DNA from: Lojkania enalia
Taxonomy: Eukaryota > Ascomycota > Dothideomycetes > Pleosporales
Length of the DNA: 64,000 nucleotides
Reading direction: 5' to 3'
Assembly (NCBI GenBank): GCA_010094045.1
Contig: ML986584.1
Coordinates: forward strand, 186,001 to 250,000
A program made the position numbers and the translations under genes. Within the stretch, counting starts at the first letter, position 1. The number at the start of each line of letters is the position of its first letter. Under the pieces are notes generated by a model that was not told the origin of the DNA, did no database searches, and was given only the letters and a program-made list of their open reading frames with translations. This document shows positions 25,408-39,866 of this stretch, in pieces.

Positions 25408-28400
25408 ATATTCCCCTTCTCCTCCTTCTCTTCCTCTAATACTAAGTTATATAGATAAGTAGTTCTTTAGTAAAGTTCCGCTCTATATCCTATTTAAATT
25501 CTCCTAGAGCGATTATATTTTTATAGTCGCCTTAGTCGTTCTATAAAAGTATAGTATAACTAGTCTACTTATAAAGGAACTACTATTTTAGGCTGCCTTC
25601 TCTTTTACTAATTACTCGTATATCTTAAATTTTCTTAAACTCCTATTTATCTTCATTTCTAACGCTAATTAGTACTAGTTAATAGTCGTTCTATATTTAA
25701 TTTAGTAATAGGTCTTAAGTAATAGAGCGAAGTAGTATTATATAGAAGATATTATAAATTCTTAATAGGGTATCTAGTTGGTATATATTTTATCTAATAG
25801 TCTTAATAACTATATATTATTAATAGAGCTTATAAAGCTTCTTTTTTCTTATAGAGTCTATTTTAATATTATATATATTAAGCTAAACTTTATCCCCTAA
25901 TTAGTATTATAGTATAGGATTTCTTATATAATTATAAATTTTTTACTACTACTATTATATATAGGCTATTATTACTTATATAAATTCGACGTAGTTTTTT
26001 AGTTTATTAATAATCTATTTTACTATATAAATAGGGTCTCTAGACTACTCTATTAGTAGCTTCTCTTCTAGTTATATAGACTCTTCTAAGTTTAGGTAAT
26101 AGCTATAAATAAGAAAGAATAGGCTAATTCTTATAAAGGAAGTATCTCTAATACTAATAGTAATCTAAACTAGTAGTAGCTATAAATCCTAGTTATTCTA
26201 GTAGTAATTATAATAGTAGTAGAAAAACTCTTTAAGTAGCTAGTTTATACGCTTTATACTTCTATTAATCTCTAAATAGTATACTATTAATAGCTTTTAC
26301 TTAATTTTAAGAATTTAGTAGACGTATATCTATACGCCTTATATAAACTACTCTCCTCTATTAGAGACTATTACTTATAAAAGCCTATAATATACTATAA
26401 AATACTTAATAAACTTATTAGCTAATATTTAACTTTTAAAATCTAAGATAGTAATAAAAAGTACTCTTTTACTTAAATAGTCTATAATAATAAAAATATA
26501 CTTATTACTATATATAGTTCTTAGTAAGTTAATAATATAGTCTATTAAAATTTCTAACTATACTCTTTTAGGGACTAAAAGAGGATATAGTAGACCTTTT
26601 TTTCTAGAACGCTAAACTATATTTCTACTATAGAAGTAGCAATTTTATATAAAGCGTTTAATATCCGCTACTATTCTTACTAGAATAGCTAGTTAAATAA
26701 GAGTTATAAGTTTCTTAGATTAGCTTTATATAAAGTAACTTACTTTTAGAAACCTAAGCACGTTCTCTCTATATTAATCTATCTTCTAGAACTAAGAGGT
26801 TAGATAGGCTAATTTTAAGGTAATAGAAGGTTTTTAGAAGTATTCTCTCCTCTACTTTAGTAGTATAGAGAAGTATAATATACGTCTTATCTTTTTCTTA
26901 GGTATTTTACTATAAGGTTTCTATTAGTATTTACTACTTTTTATATAATATCTTAGTTATAAACTCCCCTTTATCTATAGATTTCTTCCCTAATATAGAA
27001 TCTCCTAGAGTAACTACCTCTATCTAATTATTAGAAGTATCTTTAATATACTAGTTTCTAGTTTATATAAGAGCTATATAAACTCTATCTTTAAAATCGG
27101 ACGGTCTAAAGAGTTAGCTAATTCTTCTTTAAATCTACTTATTATTAGCTTCTTTTAGGAAATTCTAATTATAATATAAAAGAGTATTAGTTAAAATATT
27201 AAGCTTATCTAGCTTATATTTAAACTAGAAGTTAAATTAGATAAGAAATATTACCTACTTTACCTAGTATTTAAAAAGCCTTTATATTTTAGTAAAGTAT
27301 TTTAAGTTATAATAATTTATACAAATTATAAAGTATATAAATAGTTTTAAGAACTTCTTCTATTCTTTAAAGTATTATATAACTACTAGTAATTCTTTAT
27401 TATAAATTAGGTAGTTATATTCTATAAGAAGTATTTACTTTAATATAAAAGTAATAGGTTATAAAACTCCTTTATTATTATATTATAGAAACGTGCCTCT
27501 AATATATTAGTTAAAGATATTATACTCTAGAATCGTTTCCCTTTTAGGGTTATATTAGGCTAATACTAGTATTTATATAAAGTATCGCTTTAGATAATTA
27601 AAGGTAGTAAATACCCGATTATCAAGTTAAAACTATTTCTTCTCTTATTCCCTTTAAATAAGAACTATTAATAGAGTAACTACTTTAGAAAATTCTTTAA
27701 TAAACTGGCGGTAGAAGTTTATAAAGCCTAAAAAGTTCTATATACCGTAAACTAATATAAACGCTTCTTAGTTCTAGATTATTTTAACTTTCTATAAGTC
27801 TATTTAGATACCTTTTTCTACATTAATAATAAAGCTAAGATATTTTATTATATAGACCTTAAATTCGCACTTATTAATATTAAGTTAGAAGCTAGCATCT
27901 ATTAGCTTTTAAAAGATTACTTTAATATAACGCTAATAGTCTTATAGAGAGCTATCTATATATATAAGAATATTATCTAAGTATACTAAAATAAAGTCGT
28001 TTAAATATTTCTAGATTATATAATTAATATACTATTAGAAGGTATTTAAAGTATTTATAAAGCTAAAAGGTATAACTAGCTACTTATATAAACTATAGTA
28101 GGTTATAAACGCTATTTTCTACTTATCTCCTTCTTTAATTCAGATCTTATTAAATATAGTAATAATATTAAGTTTTATAAACTATTTAACTTAACTAATT
28201 TAATTTAACGTTTCTTAGATTAGAGGTAGAAGGTAGTAGTTTTTCTATATAATAGCGTTTAGGGTGTAGTAGTTAATATAGAAGTAAAAACTACCCTCTA
28301 GTTTTTATATAAATAGGACCGGTACTATAGTTAGAGAGTTGCTAACCTAAATAAATCCTTTATTAAGAAGTTCTATTAGAGTTTTTTAAAGGATAAAAAG

Positions 28401-30463
28401 TATCTCCTATAATATTCTATATAAAAGACCTAAGGGGATCTTTAAAGGGCTTCTATCTTTCCCTTCTAGCTTAATTATATAGTCTACTTTTAGTCTTAAA
28501 GATAGTAGCTTATTAGCTTCCTATTAATTAAAGGTATAAAACTACTATATATATTCTTTAGGGAGTTTTATATAAGGGTCTATCTTCGGCTTATTTTCTA
28601 GAGCCTTCTAAATATCGGCTATACTAATAGTAAAGATATAGAGTAGATTAGTAAGAGAATCTTATAAGTATTTCTTATAGTATTTTACTATAGTAGAGAA
28701 AGTATATACTAAGACTTAGATAATATTAGCTATATATTACTACTTTTAAAGCTTCTAGTTTTATATAATTACCCTTATTCTATAAATATATAGGATTTCT
28801 ATTTTTAGGTTAATAATTATATCTTTATTTTACTTCTATAAGTATTTTAAGATTATACTATAATCTTCTTCTATCTTTAGGACTATATAAGTAAATACCT
28901 AACCTAAACCTATCTAACTTTTATCTATATCTAGTAAGTTAATAATAGCTACCTTTTTAATAATTCTAGCTAAGAAGTTATTAAATAATAAGGCTATTAA
29001 TAGTATTAGAAGGTAGAGATATTCTAGTCCAGCCTTTTATATAATCCTTTTCTTAACTATTATATATAAGTTATAGCTATTATCTATTAAAATAAAAAGG
29101 TTAAAAGTATTATTAAATAGTATAGAAACTATAAATAAAATACTAGTTATCTAAAATCGATTAAATTTATCTAGTATTTACTTATTCGTCTACTCTTTTT
29201 ATAGTTTTAAGTACTGACTTCTATTTAGAATAATATTTTTCCCGTTCTATTAGTTTAAACTATATCTCTATATTTCTTATTATATTAAATAAGCTTTAAT
29301 AGTATTATATAAGCCTAATTAAACTATATACTACTCTTAAGTAGAGTATAATAGTAGCTTTAGATAAAGTAACCCCCGTTTCTATAGGTAAAATAGATAT
29401 TTTATTATTTTTAAGCCTTTAACTCTTTTTTAGTAATATTTCTTATCTTCTCTAGTAGTTAAGGCTTTATATCTAAGCGCTATACGAGTCTATAATTAGC
29501 TGTTAGTATCTAGTCTATAGTATTATTAATAGTAGCTAATAGTTATAGTTACGGGAGTAGTATAAGTAGCTGTTTCTAGCTATCTCTTATTAAACTAGTC
29601 TTCCCTCTACTAAAGAGCTATATAAAAGTACTATTAAGTTTAGCTACTTTAAGACGGTTATTAAAAATATAAAGTTTCTATATAAAGGTTATATATAATA
29701 TAAAGTCTTTCTTACTAATACTACTAATTGTTAATTAGTAGAACTTAGGATAAATCTTCTCTTCTAGATCTTATATCTTAACTTAGTCTAGGTAAGAGTT
29801 ATATAATACTTCTATAAAGAGACAATTATATTTAACTAGAAACTTAATAAAAGTCTTATTACCTTATCTTAAGGTTTTAAACTTAATCCTAGCTTATTTC
29901 TAATAGTAGAGGTTATTATATTATATATCTATAATTGTCTAGAATTTATTATAGGTAAAGATATCTATAGTAATATATTTTTTATATAACTAAAGATATA
30001 TTCTAATATTACTTTTATAAAATAATATTATATAAGTTATTACTATTATATTTATTAAGCTTATAGATAAACTATTAATATAGATCTTAGTTTTTATACT
30101 ACTTTTCTAAATAGAGTATACTTTATAATTTTCTTAAAATTTATCTAGCTTATTAAATATAGCTTTTATATAAATAAACTTAGTAGTTGTTAATAATATA
30201 GTTAGTAAAATACTCTTTTTAAGAACTAAATACTTATTTAGTTATTCTTTAAGCTTCTAATAAAGGCTTATTCTTTTAAGTTACTATTATTACTTTTCTT
30301 TCTTTAAGTATTTCAGCCTAGCTGCTATTTTAGTAAACTATCTCTATATAGTTACTATATTAAATTCTTATTCTACTAGTCTATTTTAATCTATAACTTT
30401 ATATAGTAGTAGGTCTATTTAGTAGTTAAAATAGAATCTAGTATAGTATAAGTTTTAATAAAT

Positions 30464-30665
30464 TAAAAAGGTCTAAGAATATAATAGGATTAGATATAAT
30501 AAGAATCGATTATTATTAAAGTTAGAGAAAGAGAAGAGAAGGTATATAGTAGTAAGATATATATTATTCGCTTACTTTAGTCTAGGCAGGTATAAGATCG
30601 TATAAAAGTAACTACTATTATAGTATCGTAGGAACGGAACTAAACTATAGACTAAAATCTTTATA
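30464..30665 (-). repeat. G-I copy 1, 5' LTR
   Basis: 202 bp, matches 25206-25407 and, in reverse complement, the LTRs at 42562-42763 and 47864-48065. Confidence 0.9.
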
Positions 30666-31006
30666 TTAGTTCTAAATTAAGTATATTTTAAGTAAAAATA
30701 ATATTAGAGTAGATATTTTTAATTATTATAAATAAGATATAGAAAATTTTAAAGTAGTTTAAACTAATAACTAGTTAAGAGTCCTATTTAAACTATATTA
30801 ACTTTACCCCTAAATTAATACTAAATTAGTCTAGTTCTATATTATTTAAATAATAATTTAAGTAGCTATATTAAATATTATTAAAGGCTAAAAGTAGGTT
30901 ATATTATTAGACTCTCTAGAGTTAATTAATATATTATTATAGGAAAATTAAGCCTCCTTTATATAAGAATATATACTTCTACTCTATAAGTATTAGATAG
31001 AAAATA

Positions 31007-31285
31007 TATAATAATATAAAGAAATTGTTCTATAAAAAACTTTATATATAATCTTATCTTAAAGCTTTTTACTTATCTTATTTTACCCCCAGTTCTACCC
31101 CTTTTCCTATCTATATATAGTTATATACTCCCTTATAAATAGCTTAGTAGTTTTTCTATATCCTTTTATATAAGGCTTATAAGTATTAATAGAATTCTTA
31201 GGTCTCTAATCCTTTATATACTTCTATATACTTCTAAGTAGATTTATATTATATTTAAATCTATTATCTTACCTATACTATTATA
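31007..31285 (+). repeat. inner G-II 5' LTR
   Basis: 279 bp, same borders as the other G-II LTRs. Confidence 0.9.
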
Positions 31286-34200
31286 TTATATAGAAAAACT
31301 TAATATTACTAGTAATAGCCTTTTTAATAATATTATATTAATTGTTTATTTAACTATATCTAAGTTTAAAATATACTTAATTTAATTTAAGTTATAATAT
31401 TTATATATTATTATATTAAATTATTTAATTATCTAAATAGAATTTTAAAAACCTTCTATTAATTAAAACTTTTAAGTTTAAAACTTTCTATCTTTTATAA
31501 TTAAAATTACCTTTAGAAAAGCTATATAGAATATATCTAAGTAGAAACTTAGAAACTACTAATAACCTATTAGAATTAGAGGTAACTACTAATATTTAAC
31601 TATAATTTACCTTCTAATTCTTATACTAGAATTAATATACGTGTAAGTTATAGTAAGAGTAAACTTCTATCTACGTATATAGAATAACTATTATCTTTTA
31701 TAGGGGGTCCTATAATAGGTAGACCTCTTTTTATAAGGCTAATAGTAAAAAATCTATTTAATTTAGAGGGAAATTAGAGTAAATTAACCTTTAAGAAATA
31801 AATTATAATTTTATAAGAGAAGATTATATACTTAATATAATAGAGAACTATTAGTCCTAATTAACTTTTATAAACTACTAAATTAGTACTAATAATATAT
31901 TAAAAAATTTTTATAACTCTTCTAATAAGAATCTTTTTAGTTACTTCTAAATCCTTTTAAATCTATCTTACTAAATATATATCTAAGATTAAAAGCTTTA
32001 TAGATAGTAATAAACCTATATTTAAATAATAGTAAGTTTTAATTTTAAACTAACTTAAGATTAATATAGATTACTATTAGATAGAGTATATATATATAGT
32101 ATTAATATAGAGATATATCTCTAATACTATAAAAGGGTATTTAAAACTAAAATATCTAGTTAAATTAGATTAGTATTAGTTTAAGAATACTAAAAAAATA
32201 ATTTTACTTTTATAATTATATTTTATTATAGGTAATAAAGAGATAGAGATATAATAGGCGTTTTAGATTCTAAAAATAAATAAGAGAGAAATATTCCTAA
32301 CTTTTAAAGCCTACTTTATTAGTATAACTATTAGAGGATTTATATTCTAATCTAAGTAGTTCTTCTACTTATAGAATAAGATTCTCTCTAACTTAAGAAT
32401 ATTAAACTTTAGCTTTAAGTTTATATAAAAAGGCTTCTTTAATATTATAGTTGTCTATTTAATAGCTTATAATATAGAAAGGAGAAATATTTCTAACCTT
32501 CTAAAATAAATAATTAGCTTATAGGTTATAGCTAAAATAAATTTAGATTAGTATTAGAAGGCTTCTAAAAGTTTATCTAAGATAACCTATAATTTAATAC
32601 TACTTTAATCTACTCTAATATTAATATTTTATTCTATTATAATTACTTTCTAATAATCTAATAAAACTTCTATACTTAAAAGATATATAACTTTAAATAA
32701 TTACTATAACTATAGTAAACTAGAATACTTTATAAATAAATATATAGTTTTTAGAATATAAGAAATAGAGGTTAAATAAGAAAAGATTAAAAAAAAAGTT
32801 TCTAGATATAAATAAGTATTATCTAGATAGTTTTTAGGTAGGAAATAAAAATATTTAGAAAAACTTTCTATTTTAGACTTAAATAAGTATAATTTATTAA
32901 ATATTAATTTATTGTATTTATTTAGAGGAAAGTACTTTTAAATTCCTACTATTCTATATTTAAAAAGTATTAGTATATAACTAAACGCTTTTATTAATAC
33001 TAATATCTAAAACTTTCTATTTTTTAATTTTATAGTAGTTAAATTACTCTCTTAAATTCTATATATATTAATATAGTACTTACTCTTTAAAATTACTATT
33101 AAAGGTTTTTAGGCCTAAATTTAAACTCTAGTTAATTAGTATATTTACTTATACTTATAAATTAATAGAAGAACTATCTAAAACTATTTATTTATTATTA
33201 TAAACCTAGATACTTAGAATTATATTATTAGTATTAAATAGTTATATTACTTTTAACTCTAGTTAGATATAAATAAGAATTAGATTATATAACCTTCTAA
33301 ATATTTTACTATTTATAATCTATTATCTCTTCTTCTTATATAATTAACTTAGCTAGTATATAATAAAAAGATAGAGCTAGATATTTAGTAATATAACGCT
33401 CTATAGGAAAAGGACTAGTAATAGTAGTCTTATAGTTTAACTATCTATTATATTAAGGGTCTATTAAAACTATTAAAATTATATTAATCTTCTATAACTT
33501 ATAATTTAAATAAGTTTAGAGCTCTTATATACCTATATATAATAAAGTCTAAATCCGATCTAAAGAAAATCTATTCTTCTATTATTACTCTTATTATAGC
33601 TAATACTTTCTACTTTAATATAAAGAGAAAGAAGAATAAGTTTTTCTCTACGTCTCTATACGAAATTAAGTAGCTAATTAAAGATAAGTAAGTTCTAGAG
33701 CTAGAAGATAAAGCTAAAAATAAAATACTAGTAAATTTCTAATTACTATCTAAATACTATAAATATTAAAATATATTTAGTAAAACTATAATTTATTAAT
33801 TATTAGAATACTATTTTTATAATTATAAGATTATTCTTATAGAACTCCTCTCTAACAGTTATAGTCTATTATATAAGTAGAATATTAAAAAGCTAGAAGT
33901 AACTAAAAAGTATATTATAGATAATCTATAAAATAGATATATTAAGTAGAATTTAAACTCTTTTATATTTCTAATCCTTTATATCTATAAACCTAATAAT
34001 AATCTATATATTTATATAGATTATTATAAATTTAATACTCTTACTTATAAAAATATATATCTAATATTATATATAAATAAATTTTTATCTAAGTCTACTA
34101 AAGTAGTAATTTTTACTAAGTTTAATATTTATATAGCTTTTAATAAGATTAGAATAAATTCTAGTTTTAAGAAATATACTACTTTTTAAACTTAATATAA

Positions 34201-37200
34201 AACCTATAAATATAAAGTTCTACTTTTTAAATTATATAATAGTCTAGTAACTTATTAGTACTATATAAATAATATACTAATTAACTATCTAGATAACTTC
34301 TATATTACTTATTTAGATAATATTCTTATCTATTTTAAAGATAAGGTAATATATACTATCTATATTAAGAAAGTTCTTAAGAGATTATATTAAGTAGAGA
34401 TATAAGTTAATATTAAAAAGAGTAAATTCTATATTACCCGAATTAAATACTTTAGTTATATCTTCTTAAATAAAGGTTTTAAGGTTAATCTAGAAAAGAT
34501 AGAAGTACTATATAACTAGTAGCTACCTACTACTATAACGGGTGTAAAATCTTTCTTAGGTTTTACTAGATTCTATTAATAGTTTATACTAGAATTCTTA
34601 TATATTATAAAGCTAATTATTATACTATAAAGCCCTATAACTCTTTTTATATAAATTTTAGAATATAATATTATCTTTAAGAAATTAAAGTTAGTTCTAT
34701 TAAATATATCTATACTCTACTATTTTAACTCTATATTAGAAATAAAAATAGAAACTAATACCTCTAATAGAATAGTTATAGAAGTACTATTATAAAAATA
34801 TTTTAATAGAAAATAGTACCCTATAATATTCTATAGTAAAGTTCTATCTAGTTTAAAACTAAACTAGAAGATTTATAATAAGGAACTATTTACAATTATT
34901 ACTGTGTTTAAGTAATAGAAAATAGAACTTACTTTAATAACTACTAGAACTCTAGTATATACTAATTATTACTTACTTAAATATTTTATAACTATAAAAG
35001 TATTTAATATTTATTAAGTTTATTAGACTAAGAAATTAGTTTAGTATTAGTTTTAAATTAAATATACTCTAAATAAGAATAATATTAGAGTAGATATCTT
35101 TAGTTATTATAAATAAGATATAGAAAACTTAAAAGCAGCTTAAATTAATAACTAGTTAAAAGTTTTATTTAGACTATATTAACTTTACCTCTAAATTAAT
35201 ACTAAATTAGTTTAGTTCTATATTATTTAAATAATAATTTAAACGGCTATACTAAATATTATTAAAGGCTAAAAGTAGATTATATTACTAGATTCTTTAA
35301 AGTTAATCAATATATTATTATAGAAAAACTAAGCCTCTTTTATATAAGAATATATACTTCTACTCTATAAGTATTAGATAGAGAATAGACTACTTCTCTA
35401 TAATAATTACTTATATATTTTATTAGATTTAGGTCTTTATATATAACTTATATAAGAGGCTTATAATTAAGTATCCTCTATATACCTAAGTACTACTAAA
35501 ACCTATTAATTACTATTCTAGAAGTACTATTAGAAGAGTATAGAAGCTACTTATAAATAATATATATAGAATTATATTCTATACTATAAAGTTTATCTAA
35601 TATAAATTTAAACCCTAGGTTTTATCTACCTACTTTCTATATTAAATTAACTAATATAATACTTATATATTAACTTTAAAGATTTTTCTATAAATAAGTT
35701 TAGATATAATTAGATTATAATAGTAATTAATTATCTATCTAAATAAGCTATATCTATTCTCTACTATTATATAATTAATATATAGGAAATAGCTAAATTA
35801 TTTATTTAATAGATATACTATTTTAGCTATATATTTAAAACTATTATTTTAAATTAAAGACCTTAATTTATATTTAGTTTCTAGTTTAAATTCTATTATA
35901 TTTTAGGTGTAAAGATTAAACTATCTACTACTTATTATAAAAAGACTAATAAATAGATAGAGATTATAAATAAGTATATTAATTAAAAACTATATTCTTT
36001 TATATCCTTCTATTAGAATAACTAGAGTTTTCTATTACTTATAATCGACTAAGTATAAGCAACTCTACTCTATATAACTATTAGAATATTCCTATATTAG
36101 ATTCTATATAAATTTAAGCCTTATTAGAGTTAGAATTAAAAATATTCTATTAATTCTATTATTATAATAGATAAATTAAATTATAAAAACGTTTTAGCTT
36201 TAGTAACTTATATATATATAGTTTAAGAAATTATAAAAGCTAATATTAAGAAGGTTTAGGATTATATATAATCTATTATTAACTATTATTAATAACCGAT
36301 TAATTAGTAGATTAGTAATATAGTCTACTTAAATACTAAAAACTTTACGGTCTAAAGATTAAGCTAAAAGCTATCTAATTAATAGGAGGGCCCTTTTAAA
36401 ATATTAGAGTAGATTAAAAACTTATACTACTTATAATTACTCTTAAAATTAAGTATATATAATATTTTTATATTAAATCTACTATATAACAACTTTTAGA
36501 ATCTTCTATTTAAATAAGAAGCTCTAAAACTATCTACTATTATTATTAATAGGGTAGAAGAATAGAAGGTTAAAGAAATACTAGCTAGTAAATTATATTA
36601 TAAAACCTTTAAATACTATATAAAATAGATAGAATATAATTCTAATTTAATTTAATATAAAGTTTTAAATTTTATAGGTTTATTTTATAAGTTAAAAGCT
36701 TTTTATAATAAATATTTAAATTATCTAAAACTTTTAAAAGTTCTAACTAAATAGATTAAAGTATATAAAAATAGTATAGAGAATATAGATTATCTAATAG
36801 ATAATAATATATAAGAGTTAAGTAGTAGATTTTAAAAACTAAAATATAGGCCTAAAATTACTCCTTTATAGAATTTAGAAGGTCTAATAGTAGGCTGTTA
36901 GATACCTCCCTAGTCCTCTTCTCTTCTACCTTTCTTCTTTTTTCTCCCCTTTAAACTTCCTTTAAATCTTTTCTATCTTATTTTTAACCGCCTAAAAACG
37001 CTATAATATTAGTTTAAAAGCTAGATATTAAAGTTTTTAAAACTAAAACCTAATAGAGTAATTTAATACTTTAGTAGAATAAAACTATTTAGATACTAGC
37101 TATAAGTACTAGACTATAAGTAGATTCTAAAACAGCCTTAAAAGCTACCTTTTTATCCTTCTTATCCTCTATATATTAGACTACTATCTATAGTTTAAGA

Positions 37201-37828
37201 TAGCCTTAAAGGACTAAAAACTCTTCCTTATAGTATAAGGGGATCTATAAGTATATTAGTAGTAAGTATTCTACTAGTATTAGATACGATTTATATAAGG
37301 TTATACTTTTTATTTTATAAGATATAATACTTATATTTTTTTAATTTTAGGAACTAAAAGATAAATATTATATACTATTTATAGGCGAGCGTATATATAG
37401 TCTAAAAGTAGATAATTTAGAAGACTTTTAAAGAGGTTTTAAAAGGCAGATAGAATAGTATATTAATTAATTTTATTCTATAAGATATTAGTAATATTTT
37501 AATAATTAATAGTTCTAGGATCGTATAATAATATATATAGAGTAGAAGTTATTATTTAGTTAAAGAAGCTTAGTTAATAGTAATCTAGTAATATACTAAA
37601 GCTAGTAAATACTTATTACTATACGATAAAATTGTAATATTAATAAACTATTATAATAGTAGTTATTAACTAATATATAGGTTAATTATATTTACTATAA
37701 AAATCTTACTTAATATTATATTAATAAATATATTTTTAAAGGTAACTATATATATTAGTTTTTACTACTCTAATTCTCTCTTAAACTAGTATAGATAGGA
37801 ACTATTAGCTTAAGAGAAGGGGGGGTAG

Positions 37829-38107
37829 TATAATAATATAAAGAAATTATTCTATAAAAAACTTTATCTATAACTTTATCTTAAAGCTTTTTACTTATCC
37901 TATTTTACCTCTAGTTCTACCCCTTTTCCTATTTATATATAGTTATATACTCTCTTATAAGTAGTTTAATAGTTTTTTTATATCCCTTTATATAAGGCCT
38001 ATAGGTATTAATAGAATTCTTAGATCTTTAATCCTTTATATACTTCTATATACCTCTAAGTAGATTTATATTATATTTAAATCTATTATCTTATCTATAC
38101 TATTATA
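37829..38107 (+). repeat. inner G-II 3' LTR
   Basis: 279 bp, preceded by a G-rich polypurine tract (37812-37825) and followed by the AAATA duplication. Confidence 0.9.
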
Positions 38108-39866
38108 AAATAGACTACTCTTCTATAATAATTATTTATATATCTTATTAGATTTAGGCCTTTATATATAACTTATATAAGAGGTTTATAACTAAATATC
38201 CTTTATATACTTAAACGCTACTAAAACCTATTAGTTACTATTTTAAAAGTATTATTAGAAGAGTATAAAAGTTATTTATAAATAATATATATAGAATTAT
38301 ATCTTATATTATAAAGTTTATCTAATATAAACTTAAACCCTAGGTTTTATCTATTTACTTTCTATACTAAATTAACTAATATAGTACTTATATATTAACT
38401 TTAAAAATTTTTCTATAAATAAGTCTAAATATAATTAGATTATAGTAGTAATTAATTGCCTATCTAAATAAGTTATATCTATTCTCTACTATTATATAAT
38501 TAATATATAGGAAATAGCTAAATTATTTATTTAATAGATATACTACTTTAGCTATATATTTAAAACTATTATTTTAGACTAAAAACTTTAGTTTATATTT
38601 TATTTCTAGTCTAAATTCTACTATATTTTAAGTATAAAAATTAAACTATCTACTATTTATTATAAAGAGACTAATAGATAGATAGAGATTATAAATAAGT
38701 ATATTAATTAGAGACTACGTTCTTTTATATTCTTCTATTAGAATAATTAGAGTTCTCTATTACCTATAATTAACTAAATATAAGTAACTCTACTTTATAT
38801 AACTATTAAAATATTTCTATATTAAATCTTATATAAATTTAAACTCTATTAGAATTAGAATTAAAAATATTCTATTAATCCTATTATTATAATAGATAAA
38901 TTAAATTATAAGAACGTTTTAGTTCTAATAACTTATATATATATAGCCTAAAAAATTATAAAGGCTAATATTAAGAAGGCTTAGAATTATATATAATCTA
39001 TTATTAACTATTACTAGTAACTAATTAATTAGTAGATTAGTAATATAATCTACTTAAATATTAAAAATTTTACGGTTTAAAGACTAAGCTAAAAACTATC
39101 TAATTAATAGAAGAGCCTCTTTAAAGTATTAGAGTAGGTTAGAAACTTATACTACTTATAGCTACCCCTAAAGTTAAATATATATAATATTTTCGTACTA
39201 AACCTACTATATAAAAACTTTTAGGACCTTCTATCTAGATAAGAAGTTCTAAAACTACCTACTATTACTATTAATAGAGTAGAAGAGTAGAAGATTAAGA
39301 AAATACTAGCTAGTAAGTTATATTATAAGACCTTTAAATACTATATAAAATAGGTAGAATATAATTCTAATTTAATCTAATATAAAGTTTTAAACTTTAT
39401 AAGTTTATTTTATAAGTTAAAAGCTTTTTATAATAAGTATCTAAATCGTTTAAAATCTTTAAAGATTTTAACTAAATAGATTAAGGTATATAAAAATAGT
39501 ATAAAGAATATAAATTATCTAATAGATAATAATATATAAGAATTAAATAGTAGATTTTAAAAACTAAAGTATAGATCTAAAATTACTCTTCTATAAAATC
39601 TAGAGGGCCTAATAGTAGGCTATTAGATACTTTTCTAGTTCTTTTCTTCTCTATCTTCCTTTCTCTTTCTTTTCTCTAAACTCCTTTTAAATCTCTTCTA
39701 TTTTATCTTTAGCTATTTAAGAGTACTATAATATTAGCTTAAAAGTTAGATACTAGAGTTTTTAAAACTAAAACCTAATAGAGTAATTTAATACTCTAGT
39801 AGAATAAAGCTATTTAAATACTAGTTATAAGAAGACTATTTTTCTAACTTTTTATAATTTAGGTTA

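Larger units (their letters stand above)
25206..30665 (-). mobile_element. Ty3/Gypsy LTR retrotransposon (family G-I), copy 1, 5,460 bp
   Basis: Two 202-bp LTRs (25206-25407 and 30464-30665) and a TTAGT target duplication (25201-25205 and 30666-30670) define it. It runs on the minus strand: the reverse complement of about 28,300-28,480 reads like a Gypsy RT N-terminal segment (EVDYAIKLEG...PLYRM...KGFIRVSNSP...). Integrase remnants lie near 26,400-26,700 and gag towards 29,400-30,400. It is inserted in the RNase H/integrase part of the outer G-II element. The 3' LTR keeps more C and G (a CCGAGCTATAGGCCGGGACC patch) than the 5' LTR, so RIP was uneven. All frames contain many stops. Confidence 0.9.
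31007..38107 (+). mobile_element. inner, full-length G-II Gypsy retrotransposon inserted into its own family member (7,101 bp)
   Basis: Two 279-bp LTRs (31007-31285 and 37829-38107) and an AAATA duplication (31002-31006 and 38108-38112) mark an uninterrupted element lying at the RNase H/integrase junction of the outer G-II copy. In order on the plus strand: gag region; RT with TYLDNILI at about 34307-34330; RNase H; integrase at about 35,390-36,350, with readable relics of DRLSK, SDRGPQF, LSTAYY and DGQTEIMN-type motifs; an integrase C-terminal GPFKxLE...HNIF segment near 36,390-36,480; then about 1.3 kb of unclear sequence; a polypurine tract at 37812-37825; and the 3' LTR. Every domain carries several stops from RIP. 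This copy is the best template for the family. Confidence 0.92.

Noticed and set aside
21160..38107. Three partial G-II elements produced by LTR-LTR recombination
   Set aside because: The AAATA duplication at 31002/38108 and ATTAA at 21155/48308 are explained by one element inserted into another; recombination would not create them.
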